NCBI RefSeq assembly: GCF_037038585.1
Contig: NC_092520.1
Coordinates: 1,641,001 to 1,705,000, forward strand
Direction: 5' to 3'
DNA: 64,000 nt
Source: Patagioenas fasciata
Taxonomy: Eukaryota; Chordata; Aves; Columbiformes; Columbidae
The notes beneath the pieces were generated by a model. It saw only the letters and a program-made list of their open reading frames with translations, did not search any database and had not been told where the DNA came from. Shown here one piece after another: positions 34,392-46,255 of this stretch. The translations under genes and the position numbers were made by a program. Every line of letters starts with the position of its first letter. Position 1 is the first letter of the stretch.

Positions 34392-34870
34392 GATAGAACA
34401 CCAGAATCGTTTTGGTTGGAAAAGCCCCTGAAGATCATTGAGTCCAACCGTCCCCCACCCCTGGCACTGCCCCGTGTCCTGAGAACCTCCTGTCCGTCTG
34501 TCCAGCCCTCCAGGGATGGTGACTCCAGCACTGCCCTGGGCAGCCTGTTCCGATGCCCCACAGCCCTTTGGGGAAGAAATTGTTCCCACATCCAACCTCA
34601 ACCTCCCCTGGGCAACTTGAGGCCGTTTCCTCTGCTCCTGGCGCTTGTTCCTGGGGAGCAGAGCCCGACCCCCCTGGCTCCAAGCTCCTTTCAGGCAGTT
34701 CAGAGATCAGAAGGTCTCCCCTCAGCTCCTGTTCTCCAGCTGAACCCCCCAGGTCCCTCAGCCGCTCCCATCACACTTGTGCTCCGGCCCCTCACCAGCT
34801 CCATTCCCTTTTCTCCACTCGCTCCAGCACCTCAAGGCCTTTCTTGGAGTGTGGGGCCCAAAACTGACCC
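34392..34870 (-). mobile_element. CR1 LINE 3' half-kilobase, reverse
   Basis: CAGAATCGTTTTGGTTGG, GGATGGTGACTCCAGCAC, GGGGAAGAAATTGTTCCC and TTCTCCAGCTGAACCCCCC. It then continues into CTCCAGCACCTCAAGGCC, longer than the copy at 12,606. Confidence 0.92.
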
Positions 34871-34984
34871 CAGGACGTGTTTTTTCTGCTGTGTTTTCCC
34901 CCGGTTCCTTTTCTTTGCTAGTGATAACACAGCCAGACTGATGCCCGCATCCTTCCCATTGTGGAAAAAGGAGGTGGAAGCCAT

Positions 34985-35065
34985 GAAGCCGGGGCTGTGA
35001 GCAACCTGAGCTGGTGAAGATGTCTCTGCTCATGGCAAACCATCCTGTGATTCTCTGATAAGCCT
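34985..35065 (+). mobile_element. CR1 LINE fragment, forward
   Basis: GAGCAACCTGAGCTGGTG, then AAGATGTCTCTGCTCATGG and a TTCTCTGAT end. It is the complement of segments in the copies at 25,733 and 27,726. Confidence 0.8.
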
Positions 35066-35394
35066 TTAAATAAGGCTTTAAATAAGGCAGCTCTGGTGAT
35101 GGGGAGAGACGTCGGCACCACAGAAGTCGTTGATCTCCCAGCGCGGGCCCAGGGGGTGGCACATCCCTGATGGTTTGATTAACGTTATCAGCTATTCCGG
35201 GTGAGAAATCTCTGCCCTGTTGGTGCTGGAGGAGCTGTGGGCGCTCACACGGGTGATGGGACCCCAGGCGTGATCATTCAGGGGGGCCATGGGATGTGGG
35301 GACCCCCCCGGTCCTTCTGCAGCACCTTGGGGTGCTGATTGGGGGGAAATTGGGGTGTGAGGGCTGCAGTTCTGGGGCACGGTTGGTGGACTTG
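35066..35394. other. PDE2A: Short unique stretch of PDE2A intron 1
   Basis: A small duplication, TAAGGCTTTAAATAAGG, is followed by ordinary GC-rich sequence. Nothing else was seen. Confidence 0.5.
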
Positions 35395-36300
35395 GCTAAG
35401 GCTCAGTTTAGGGTTATGGTCAGGGCTAGGGTTAAGGATAGAGTTAGAATTAGGGTTAGGCCTGGGGCTAAGGCTAGGGATAAGGAAGGTCGGAGTTAGG
35501 TGTAGGGCTAAAGTTTGGTTTAGGATTAGGGTTATGATCAGGGTTTGTGCTAAGGATAGAGTTAGGATTAGGATTAGGGTTAGGGTTAGGGTTAGGGCTG
35601 AGGCTAAACTTAGGGCTAGGGTTAGGGAAGATCAGGGTTAGGTTTAGGGATAAGGTTAGGGTTAGGGTTAGGATTAGGGCTAGTGTTAGGATTAGGGCTA
35701 CGATTAGGGTTATGGTTAAATTAAGGTTTGATTAGGGTTATGGTCAGGGCTGGGGCTAAGGATAGAGTTAGGATTAGGGTTAGGACTGGGGCTAAGGTTA
35801 GGACTAGGGCTAGGGAAGATCAGGGTTAGGTTTAGGGCTAAGGTTGGGTTTAGGATTAGGATTATGGTCAGGGCTAGGGCTAAGGATAGAGCTAGGATTA
35901 GGGCTAGCGTTAGGATTAGGACTAGGATTATGGTTAAGGTTAGGGTTATGGTTAAGATTAGGGCTAAGGCTAAGGCTAAGTTTAGGATTCATAGGTAGGG
36001 TCAGGGTTAGGGTTGTGGTTGAGGTTAAGGTTAAGACTAAGGTTAGGTTTAGGGTCAGGGCTAGGCCTAAGGTTAGGGCTAAGGTTATAGTTAGGGCTTG
36101 AGCTAAGGTTAGGCTCAAGGCTAAGATTAGGTTTAGTATTAGGGCTAGGACTCGGTCTGAGGTTACAATTATTGTTAGAGCTGGATCTAAGCTTAGGGTT
36201 AGGTTTAGGGCTAGAACAATGGCTAAGATTAGAGTTCAGTTTACATTTAGGGTTAGAGCTAGGGTTAGGGTTAAGGCCAAGTTTAGGTCTGAGCTGTGGA
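35395..36300 (+). repeat. Degenerate interstitial TTAGGG array
   Basis: Six-base register throughout, with TTAGGG, CTAGGG, CTAAGG, TTAGGA and TTATGG variants. Four perfect consecutive TTAGGG units occur at 35,574-35,597. The G strand is on the + strand. A small echo, GGTTAGGCTTAGGGC, follows at about 36,394-36,408. Confidence 0.95.
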
Positions 36301-36429
36301 CAAAGCCCATCCCAAGCTGTGAGAAGTGGCTGCGATTCCAAGGCTCAGCTGCGGGTCCCTCCGGATGTCAGATGCCAGGGTGATGGGCACCTGGGTTAGG
36401 CTTAGGGCTAAGACTAAAATTAGGCCTTA

Positions 36430-36914
36430 TAGCTATGGCTATAATCACCTGCCGCCCTCCTGTACCCCTGGGAATGATGAGTTTGGGCTCGTTCTGGCTC
36501 TGCAAATGGAATTTTAATGGGGATTTCACAAGGTTCCCACCCCAAAGGAACCCCCAGCCCAGCTGCGGGGGCTCAGGCACCCCCCAAAATAAGCACCAGC
36601 ACCCTAAGGTGTCCTTTAGGTGCTGGTTTCCCTCGGCTAAACCCAGGATTTGCAGCCACAGATGTGAACAAGCACCCGCTCCGGGGGATGCTCCGGGGGA
36701 TGCTCTGGGGGATGCTGCGGGGACCGGGATGCAGGTGGTGGGAACTGGGGCTGAACTGGGAGCGCTGGGACCCTGGGGGGTGATGCTGAGGGAGATGCCG
36801 AGGGGGGGCTGCTGGTGTCCCTAAGCAAGTGTCCCCTCCTGGGAAGGCTCCGATCCTGCCTGTGCCAGATGGATGGGGTGACCCTGGGGGGCTGCCCAGC
36901 TGCCTGCGTTCCCC
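36430..36914. other. PDE2A: Unique intronic stretch
   Basis: GC-rich intron sequence with a brief GGGGGATGCTC triplication at about 36,680-36,720. No exon was seen. Confidence 0.5.
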
Positions 36915-37975
36915 CCGGGGGATGTGGGGATGGGAAAGGGGGGTCCTGTGGGATGTGGGGTGGAAAAGAGGGGCTGTAATGGACATGGGGGTGGAAAAGA
37001 GGGGTCCTGGGGACATGGGGTGGAAAAGAGGGGTCCTGAGGGACATGGGGTGGAAAAGGGGGATCCTGATGGATGTGAGAGTGGAAAAGGGGGGTCCTGG
37101 GGGATGCGGGGTGGAACATGGGGGTCCTGGGGGACATGGGGTGGAAAAGGTGGGTCCTGGAGGATGCGGAGTGGAAAAAGGGGGTCCTGATAGACATGGG
37201 GGTGGAAATGGGGGGGTCCTGAGGCACATTGGGTGGAACATGGGGGTCCTGGGGACATGGGGTGGAAAAGGGGGGTCCTGATGGACGTGAGAGTGGAAAA
37301 GGGGGGTCCTGGGGATGTGGGGTGGAAAAGGGGGATCCTGGGGGACATCAGATGGAAAATGGGGGTCCCAGGGGATGCGGGGTGGAGAAGGGGGGTCCTG
37401 GGGGATGGAGGGTGGAACATGGGGGTCCTGATAGACATGGGAGTGGAAAAGGGGGGTCCTGGGGGACATGGGGTGGAAAAGGGGGGTCCTGAGGCATGCG
37501 TGGTGGAAAAAGGGGGTCCTGGGGGGATGCGGTTTGGAAAAGGGGGGTCCTGATGGACATGAGAGTGGAAAAGGGGGGTCCTGGGGGATGCGGGGTGGAA
37601 AAGGGGGATCGTGAGGGACATGGGGTGGAAAAGGGGGGTCCTGATGGACGTGAGAGTAGAAAAGGGGGGTCCTGATGGACGTGAGAGTAGAAAAGGGGGG
37701 TCCTGGGGACATGGGGGTGGAAAAGGGGGGTCCTGGGGGACATGGGGTGGAAAAGGGGGATGCTGGGGACATAGGGTGGAAAAGGGGGTCCTGAGGAATG
37801 TGGGGTGGAAAAGGGGGGTCCTGAGGGACATGGGGTGGAAAAGGGATGTCCTGAGGGACATCAGGTGTAAAAAGGTGGTCCTGGGGAACATGGGGTGGAA
37901 AAGGGGGGTCCTGAGGGATATGGGGTGGAAAAGGGGGTCCCAGGGGATGTGGGGTGAAAAAGGGGGGGTCTCTCC
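36915..37975. repeat. About 31-bp GGGTGGAAAAGGGGGGTCCTG minisatellite
   Basis: About 34 units, each GGTGGAAAAGGGGGGTCC followed by TGAGGGACATGG or TGGGGGATGCGG. Runs of five to seven G recur once per unit on the + strand. Confidence 0.96.
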
Positions 37976-39179
37976 CCCACCTGGGGATAGCGTGGGAGCT
38001 GTGCACGTGGGGTCTGTTTGGGTGAGGATGAGGGGGGCTCTGCGGAGGTGAGGGCTTGGCAGGGACCCCCCCTCGTCCCTATGGTGGTGGCAGAACGGGA
38101 CAGCCGGTCCGTGGGCTGGCGAGACGTGCGGAGTCGGGTGTGCTCGTACAACACTCGTGCAATGCCCGTGCGTGGGAACCAGGAGCAAACCCCCGTGTTT
38201 GAGCAGGGGACACCCCCAGCCATGTCCCCCCCCCAACTCCCATCCCTTCCACACCCCAAAAATCTGCGGGCGCAGCGGGGGGCACGATGCTCCCAAGGGG
38301 ATGGCAAGGATGTTGTTCCCAAGGTGCTACCCTTTGTCCCCCTACAGCAACGGGGACCCCACCAAAAGGAAGGGGACAGGGATGGGGACACTTGCCAGGG
38401 CACAGAAAGCCAGGGCCAGCAGTTCACCCCGCAGAAAATTCATTAATTCCTAAGAAGTGAAATCGGGCGTTAATAGCCCGACCCGCTCCGACAGCAGGAT
38501 CCGGCCACCCCGCTGCAGGTTCATTGTCACCGGGCTGGTGCCCAGGGTGCCGCTGGCTTTGGCAGCACCAGGGATGTCACCGAAGGATGCGACATCTCCG
38601 TGCCCATCGCAGGGACGGGCTGTTCGCCCTCCCGTCCGCACCAGCGTCACCGATGTCCATCAGTGGGGGGACCCTGCACCCCAAATGTTCGGGATGAGCA
38701 GCGGGGCTGGTTTGGAGCTGGGATGGGGAAGGGGAAAAAAACCCCAGTAAAGATGAAAACCAGGGCTGGGAAGATAAGGAACACATGCTCAAATCACCTC
38801 CGGCTGCCTTGCTTTCTTTCCCCTGGTTATCAGCTAAACCAACTAATTGAAGGATGAGTTGGCAGAGTCTGGAACGCTCCATTTATCCGAGGACAAATCC
38901 CTGGAGATCCGGGGTAACCGTGTGTTTCCTCCTCCTCCCCCTCGCCGCACCCGGCGCTGCTGCTGCCTGGGTTGGTGACGGTGGCATCGCCGGGAGGTCC
39001 CCGAGGCGCTGACACTCCTGTGCAGAGCTCGTGTCACCCGGTGTCAGCCCTTGGGGACAGCGAAACGGGGGGCTTGGGGACACCCTCCTGCTGCCATCCA
39101 GCTGGGTCCTGGCGTCTTGGGGTGCAGCGCAATGGGGACGGGGGTTTGCAGGCTGGCGGGGGCGGCGTGCGACGGGGAT
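37976..39179. other. PDE2A: Unique intronic stretch with possible regulatory core
   Basis: Mixed sequence. 38,440-38,530 (AATTCATTAATTCC) and 38,780-38,950 are AT-richer. No exon with plausible splice sites and homology was seen. Confidence 0.5.
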
Positions 39180-40945
39180 TTGCAGGGGTGTTGTGCAATG
39201 GGATGGGGATTTGCACACTTGCAGGGCTGTTGTGCAATGGGATGGGGACTTGCACACTTGCAGGGCTGCCATGCAACAAGTGATGGGGATTTGCACACTT
39301 GCAGGGCTGCCGTGCAACAAGGGATGGGGATCTGCACGCTTGCAGGGCTGTTGTGCAATGGGATGGGGATTTGCAGGGGTGTCGTGCAATGGAGATTTGC
39401 AGGCTTGCAGGGCTGCTGTGCAAAGAGGATGGGGATTTGCACACTTGCAGGGCTGCCATGCAACAAGGGATGGAGATTTGCGTGTTTGCAGTGCTGCTGT
39501 GCAATGGGACGGGGATTTGCAGACCTGCAAGAGATGCCATGCAAAGGGGATTTGCAGAGCTGTGTGCAATGGGGACTTGCACACTTGCAGAGATGCCGTG
39601 CAATGGGATCAGGATTTGCAGGGTTGCTGTGTAATGGGGATTTGCAGGGTTGCTGTGCAATGGGGATTTGCAGGCTTGCAGGGCTGCCATGCGACAGGGA
39701 TGGGGATTTGCAGGCTTGCAGGGCTGCCATGCAATGGGATAGGGATTTGCAGATTGCAGAGATGCCGTGCAAAGGGGATTTGCACACTTGCAGAGATGCC
39801 ATGCAACAGGATCAGGCTGCTGTGCGATGGGGATTTGCAGGGCTGCCGTGCAATGAGAGGGGGATTTGCAGGCTTGCAGGGCTGCTGTGCAATGAGGATG
39901 GGGATCTGCAGCCGTGCAGAGATGCTGTGCAACAGGGATTTGTAGGGTTGCCGTGCAACAGGGATTTGCAGGGCTGCCGTGCAGCAGCGATGGGGACTTG
40001 CACACTTGCAGAAATGTCGTGCAATGGGATGGGGATTTGCAGGGCTGCCATGCAATGGGGATTTGCAGGGTTGCCATGCAATGGGGATTTGCAGGTTTGC
40101 AGAGGTGTCGTGCAATGGGGATGGGGACTTGCAGAGCTGCCATGCAATGGGGGTTTGCAGGTTTGCAGAGACGTTGTGCAATGGGATGGGGACTTGCAGG
40201 GCTGCCATGCAATGGCGATTTGCAGAGCTGCCATGCAATTAGGGTTTGCAGAGGTGTCATGCAATGTGGATTTGCAGGTTTGCCGAGACGTTGTGCAATG
40301 GGATGGGGACTTGCAGGGCTGCCATGCAACGGGGATTTGCAGGGTTGCCATGCAATGAGGGGTTTGCAGAGACGTTGTGCAATGGGATGGGGACTTGCAG
40401 AGCTGCCATGTAATGAGGATTTGCAGAGGTGCCATGCAATGGGGATTTGCAGGTTTGCAGAGACGTTGTGCAATGGGATGGGGACTTGCAGAGCTGCCAT
40501 GTAATGAGGATTTGCAGAGGTGCCATGCAATGGGGATTTGCAGGTTTGCAGAGACGTTGTGCAATGGGGATGGGCACTTGCAAAGATGGTGTGCAATGGG
40601 ATGGGGACTTGCAGGGCTGCCATGCAATGAGGGTTTGCAGAGGTGCCATGCAATGGGGATTTGCAGGTTTGCAGAGATGTTGTGCGATGGGGATGGGGAC
40701 TTGCAGAGCTGTCATGCAATGGGGGTTTGCAGGTTTGCAGAGATGTCGTGCAATGGGATGGGGACTTGCAGGGCTGCCATGCTATGGGATGAGGATTTGC
40801 AGGGCTGCCATGCAACAAAGGTGGGGATTTGCAGGGTTGCCATACAGTGGGGATTTGCAGACTCGCAGAGGTGCCGTGCAACGGGGATGGGGATTTGCAG
40901 ACTTGCGTTGCTGCCGTGCAATGGATATTGGCAGGTTGCAGGGCT
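39180..40945. repeat. GGGGATTTGCAGGGCTGCC minisatellite
   Basis: Composite units of about 26-60 bp from GGGGATTTGCAG, GGTTTGCAGAG and CTGCCATGCAATGGGG modules. Long higher-order duplicates occur (for example about 40,370-40,480 against 40,460-40,560). Confidence 0.95.
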
Positions 40946-41689
40946 TTCCAGGCCGCATTCCCGTGGCTCCTCGAAGCGCCGAGGAGCTGCTTGTACATCC
41001 TGGCAGCGCCGGCAGCACCGGACCCACCGCTCCAGGGCCAGGCGGCACCCGGCAAAGCGCGTTTGCCGAGCAAACAGAGCTCGGCCCTTCTCGGAGGCAC
41101 TTAGGGCTCGATACGTTTGCCGAGCAAATAAACCACAGCCGGCGAAGCGTTGGTGCCACCGCTCCCCTTCCCTCCCCGCGCTCCTGCCAGCTGCTGTGTG
41201 GCACCACCCGGCATCCTGCAGCACCTGCCCATTAATATGCAGGTCTGTAATTACCCGGAGCTGATGAGGGCTCCAAATTAAACCCCGCAGGAGCTCAGCA
41301 GCCGTCCCTGCCCGTCCTGCCCGCGAGTGCTGTGGTGATGCTGAACCACAGGGCACCGAGCGCCGGCGCCTCGGTGAAATCCTTTGGCGATCGCAGTAAA
41401 CAGGCAATTTTCTGTCGCTGCTTGAGGTTGGGGAAGATAAAATCAGAGCTGGCGGGTGCCAGTGTGGGAGGTTGGTCACCGCCGGGTGCTCTTTGCAGCT
41501 GGAGGATGGAGGAGACGTCACCCCAGGTGTGGGGACATTGCTGCCTCCTGCTCCGCCAGCCCCAAACACACCGGGTTTGCTGCTCCCCCTGCCCCAGGTT
41601 CTCCCATGTCCCCTCGGCATGTCCCCTCTGCCCCATCGTGTCCCCTTGCTGCGGTCCTCACCCCCCCATCACACACAGGCAGGTGTCTG
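40946..41689. other. PDE2A: Unique island, candidate enhancer
   Basis: Complex sequence including CGTTTGCCGAGCAAA twice (about 41,057-41,072 and 41,115-41,130) and AATATGCAGGTCTGTAATTA around 41,230-41,255. No exon was recognised. Confidence 0.5.
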
Positions 41690-42840
41690 TGCCGGGATGC
41701 GGTGATGGGTGTCGGGATGTGACACTGGGTGCCAGGGCAGCCGTGGGTGCCGGGATGCAGCAGTGGGTACTGGGATGTGGTGATAGGTGCTGGGATGCAG
41801 CACTGGGTACTATGATGCAGCAGTGGGTGCTGGGATGCAGTGATGGGTACTGGGATGCAGTGGTGGGTGCTGGGATGCAGTGATGGGTACTGGGATGCAG
41901 AGGTGGGTGCCGGGATGCATCAGTGGGTACCGGGATACAGCAGTGGTTGTTGGGATACGGTGGGTGCTGGGATGTGGTGGTGGTGCCAGGATGAAGTGCT
42001 GGGTGCTGGGATGTGGCAGTGGGTGCTGGGATGCAGCAGCTGTTACCAGGATGCAGTGGTGGGTGTCAGGATGTGATACTGGTTACCGGGATGCAGCACT
42101 GGGTGCCGGGATGTGACACTGGTTACTGGGATGTGACACTGGTTACTGGGATGCAGCACTGGTTACTGGGATGTGACACTGGTTACTGGGATGCAGCACT
42201 GAGTGCTGGGATGTGACACAGGTTACTGGGATGTGACAAAGGTTACTGGGATGCAGCACTGAGTGCTGGGATGTGACACAGGTTACTGGGATGTGACACA
42301 GGTTACTGGGACGCAGCACTGGTTACTGGGATGTGACACTGGTTACTGGGATGCAGCACTGAGTGCTGGGATGTGACACAGGTTACTGGGATGTGACACA
42401 GGTTACTGGGATGTGACACTGGTTACCAGTGTGCAGCACTGGTTGCTGGGATGCAGTGATGGGTGCTGGGATGCAGGGATGGATACTGGGATGCAGTGAT
42501 GGATACTGGGATGCAGTGATGGATACTGGGATGCAGTGATGGGTGCTGGGATGCAGGGACGGGTGCCAGGATGCAGGGATGGGTACTGGGGTGCAGTGAT
42601 GGGTGCTGGGATGCAGGGATGGGTACTGGGGTGCAGGGATGGGTGCCGGGATGCAGTGATGAGTGCTGGGATGCAGTGATGGGTACTGGGGTGCAGTGAT
42701 GGGTACTGGGGTGCAGTGATGGGTACCGGGATGCAGGGATGGGTGATGGGATGCAGGGATGGATGCTGCAATGCAGTGATGGGTGCCGGGATGCAGGGAT
42801 GGGTACCGGGATGCGGCAGTGGGTACCGATCTGTCCCGCT
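41690..42840. repeat. 20-bp GGGATGCAGCACTGGTTACT minisatellite
   Basis: About 57 units in strict 20-nt register. Sub-blocks: GGGATGTGACACTGGTTACT (about 42,060-42,420) and GGGATGCAGTGATGGGTGCT (about 42,440-42,800). Confidence 0.97.
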
Positions 42841-43369
42841 GTCCCCAAGCACCCTCGGTGACAAGCCCCAGCTCACTCCCACGTGCTGCCTGAAGCTGCT
42901 GCCCGTTTTCCCTGGCAGGACACAGGCAACGACCAGCTCTGCCAGCACCGAGGTCACCGTTGTCACCTCCCATGGGGACAGCAGCTCTCGCCCTGCCCAG
43001 GACCCTGCTGGCTCCGGGGCTGAGCCACCCTCCAGGTTTGCAGCTCCTCCAAAGTCACTTGTGCACTTACGGGCCACTAAGTGCTGTAATTACAGATATG
43101 CTTTAATTAGCATAATTGCATTCCCACACAAATAAAACATTTGGCAGAGTTAATTCCTCGGCTGCAGCTCCAAACCTGAGTGTCCCCCCTCCCTGTCCCC
43201 GCCGCGGTGGCAGCGAGGACTGGTGGGGGGAATCATGAGGGGTCCTGGGGTAGGGATGGGGGGTCCTACCCCCCACCAGTAGATCCCAGTCTCACAGGGT
43301 CTGAGCTGGAGCCCCCACTCCTCACTCAGCGCTGAGGGTGGCCAGGGCCCCCTCCCCTTTGGTTTGTTA
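42841..43369. other. PDE2A: Unique island with homeodomain-motif cluster
   Basis: Separates two related arrays. 43,050-43,165 is strongly AT-rich with TAATTA at 43,087 and 43,104 plus TAATTGCAT at 43,113. Candidate conserved enhancer. No exon was seen. Confidence 0.55.
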
Positions 43370-44600
43370 GGACATGACACTGGGCTTACTGGGACACAGT
43401 ACTGGGTTTACTGGGACATGGCACTGGGTGTACTGGGACATAACACTGAATTTTCTGGGGCACCATACTGGTCTTGCTGGGACATGATACTGGGCTTACT
43501 TGGACACGGCACTGGGTTTACTGGGACACGGCACTAGGTTTGCTGGGACACTGTACTGGATTTGCTGGGACACAGCACTGGGATTTCTGGGACATTATAC
43601 TGGGCTTACTGGGATGCAGTGATTGGGTTGCTGGGATATGGCACTGGACTCATTAGGACACGGCGCTGGGCTGGCTGTGACGTGGCACTAGGTTTACTGG
43701 GACGTGGCACTGGGTTTACTGGGACATGGCACTGGGTTTGCTGGGGCACTGTACTGGGCTTGGTAGGATGTAACTGGGAATTCTATGACACAGCACTGGG
43801 TTTACTAGGGCACCATACTGGGCTTGCTGGGACACAGCACTGGGTTTTCTGGGATGCTATACTGGACTTACTGGGATGCAGTGATGGGATTGCTGAGATA
43901 CAGCACTAGACTTGTGAGGACACAGCACTGGTTTTACTGGGACATGGCACTGGGCTTGCTGGGATACAGCTGTGGGTTAACTGGGTTGTGGCACTGGGTT
44001 AACTGGGATGTGGCACTGGGTTTGCTGGAACATGACACTGGGCTTGCTGGGACACAGCACTTGGTTTACTGGGACACCATACTGGGCTTACTGGGGATTG
44101 GTATTGAGCTCACTGGGACCTGGCACTGGGCTTGCTGGGATGCAGAGCTGGTATTACTGGGATGTGGCACTGGACATTTTAGGACACAGCACTGGGCTTA
44201 TGGGGGCACTCTACTGAGTTTACTGGGACATGGCACTGGGTTTCCTAGGGCACTGTACTGGGCTTGGTAGGACGCGACACTGGGAATTCTATGACACAGC
44301 ACTGGGTTTACTGGGGCATCATAGTGAGCTTGCTGGGACGTGACACTGGGCTTACTGGGATGTAGCACTGGGATCGCTGGTATACGGCACTAGACTTGAT
44401 AGGACACGGCACTGGGTTAACTGGGACACGGCACTGGGTTAACTGGGACACAGCACTGGGTTTGCTGGGACACTATACTGGGCTTACTGAGATGCAGTGG
44501 CGGGATTGCTGAGATACGGCACTAGACTTGTTAGGACATGGCACTGGGTTTACTGGGGCATAGCACCGGGTTTACTGGGCCACACTGGGAGTACTGGTGG
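43370..44600. repeat. 22-bp GGGACACGGCACTGGGTTTACT minisatellite
   Basis: About 56 degenerate units of GGGACACGGCACTGGGTTTA plus CT. The core is shared with the 20-bp array at 41,690-42,840, so the two probably have one origin. Confidence 0.96.
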
Positions 44601-45000
44601 GTATTTGACCCAGCCTGGGGGGGACACGGCTGTGCTGGGCACCCCAGATCGGGCTCCTCCAGCCCATTCTGTCCCCCCTGCGCCGAAAAAACAGGAAAGA
44701 GCTGGGAAAATGGCCGGAGCTTGAGCTAAGAGCCCTTTTCATTAAATAAAACAGAAAAAAGAAGGAAAAAAAAAACATAAAAAAAGAGAAATTTCCATTT
44801 TTCCCCAGCTGAAAATGAAAGTGATTATGTAACGAGCACTGAATTACTTAAAGCAAATGACTCATTAGAGCAAATCCAGACAAAAAAGTCACCGTGTATT
44901 TTTAGCCCCGCGCTGTACCCGCCGTTAACCCCCCACCCCGGTGACACCCCCATTGTGTCCCCTGCGCTGCGTTCCCGAGGGAAGTGACAAACCGCCTGTC
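44601..45000. other. PDE2A: Unique AT-rich island with D-box and AP-1 motifs
   Basis: 44,690-44,910 is A-rich and complex. It contains ATTATGTAAC at 44,824-44,833 and TGACTCA at 44,858-44,864. No coding match was seen. Confidence 0.5.
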
Positions 45001-46255
45001 ACCACCCCGTGTGTCCAACCTGGTGTCACCACCCTGTGTGTCCAACCCGACCACCCTGTGTGTCCAACCCGGTGTCACCACACCGTGTGTACAGCCCTGC
45101 ATCCCCGATTCTGTGTGTTGAACCCGGTGTCACCACCCCGTGTGTACAGCCCTGCGTCCCCGACCCTGTGTGTCCAACCCGGTGTCACCACACCGTGTGT
45201 ACAGCCCTGCGTCCCCGACCCTGTGTGTTCAACCCAGTGCCATCACCCCGTGTGTCCAACCCCATGTCACCACCCGTGTCTACAACCAGGTGTCACCACC
45301 CCATGTTACCACCCCATGTGTCCAACCAGGTGTCACCACCCTGTGTGTCCAACCAGGTGTCACCACCCCATGTGTACAACCCTGTGTCCCCAACCCCATG
45401 TGTCCAACCTGGTGTCACCACCCCATGTGTCCAACCAGGTGTCACCACCCCGTGTGTCCAACCTGGTGTCACCACCCCGTGTGTCCAACCAGGTGTCACC
45501 ACCCCGTGTGTCCAACCTGGTGTCACCACCCCATGTGTCCAACCAGGTGTCACCACCCCGTGTGTCCAACCCCATGTCACCACCCCGTGTGTACAACCCT
45601 GTGTCACCACCCAATGTGTCCAAACAGGTGTCACCACCCCGTGTGTCCAACCCCATGTCACCACCCCGTGTGTACAACCAGGTGTCACCACCCCATGTGT
45701 ACAACCCCACGTCACCACCCTGTGTGTCCAACCCGGTGTCACCACCCCATGTGTACAACCCTGTGTCACCACCCTGTGTGTACAGCCCTGTGTCACCACC
45801 CCATGTGTACAACCCTGTGTCACCACCCTGTGTGTACAGCCCTGTGTCACCACCCCATGTGTACAACCCTGTGTCACCACCCTGTGTGTACAGCCCCGTG
45901 TCACCACCCCATGTGTACAACCCTGTGTCACCACCCTGTGTGTACAGCCCCGTGTCACCACCCCATGTGTCCAATCCCGTGTCACCACCCGTGTGTCCAA
46001 CCAGGTGTCACCACCCTGTGTGTCCAACCCAGTGTCACCATTCCGTGTGTACAACCCTGCGTCCCCAACCCTGTGTGTACAACCCTGTGTCACCACCCCG
46101 TGTGTCCAACCAGGTGTCACCACCCATGTGTCCAACCCCATGTCACCACCCCATGTGTACAACCAGGTGTCACCACCCCATGTGTACAACCCAGTGTCAC
46201 CACCCCGTGTGTCCAACCAGGTGTCACCACCCCGTGTGTACAACCCCACATCCCC
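45001..46255. repeat. 27-bp GTGTCACCACCCCGTGTGT minisatellite
   Basis: About 46 units of CCAACCAGGTGTCACCACCC plus CGTGTGT, with a CTGTGTGTACAGCC variant. C-rich on the + strand. Confidence 0.97.

Noticed and set aside
39034..41100. 688-codon open frame on the - strand and several on the + strand
   Set aside because: Produced by the stop-free GGGGATTTGCAG array. Open in several frames on both strands, which real genes do not show.
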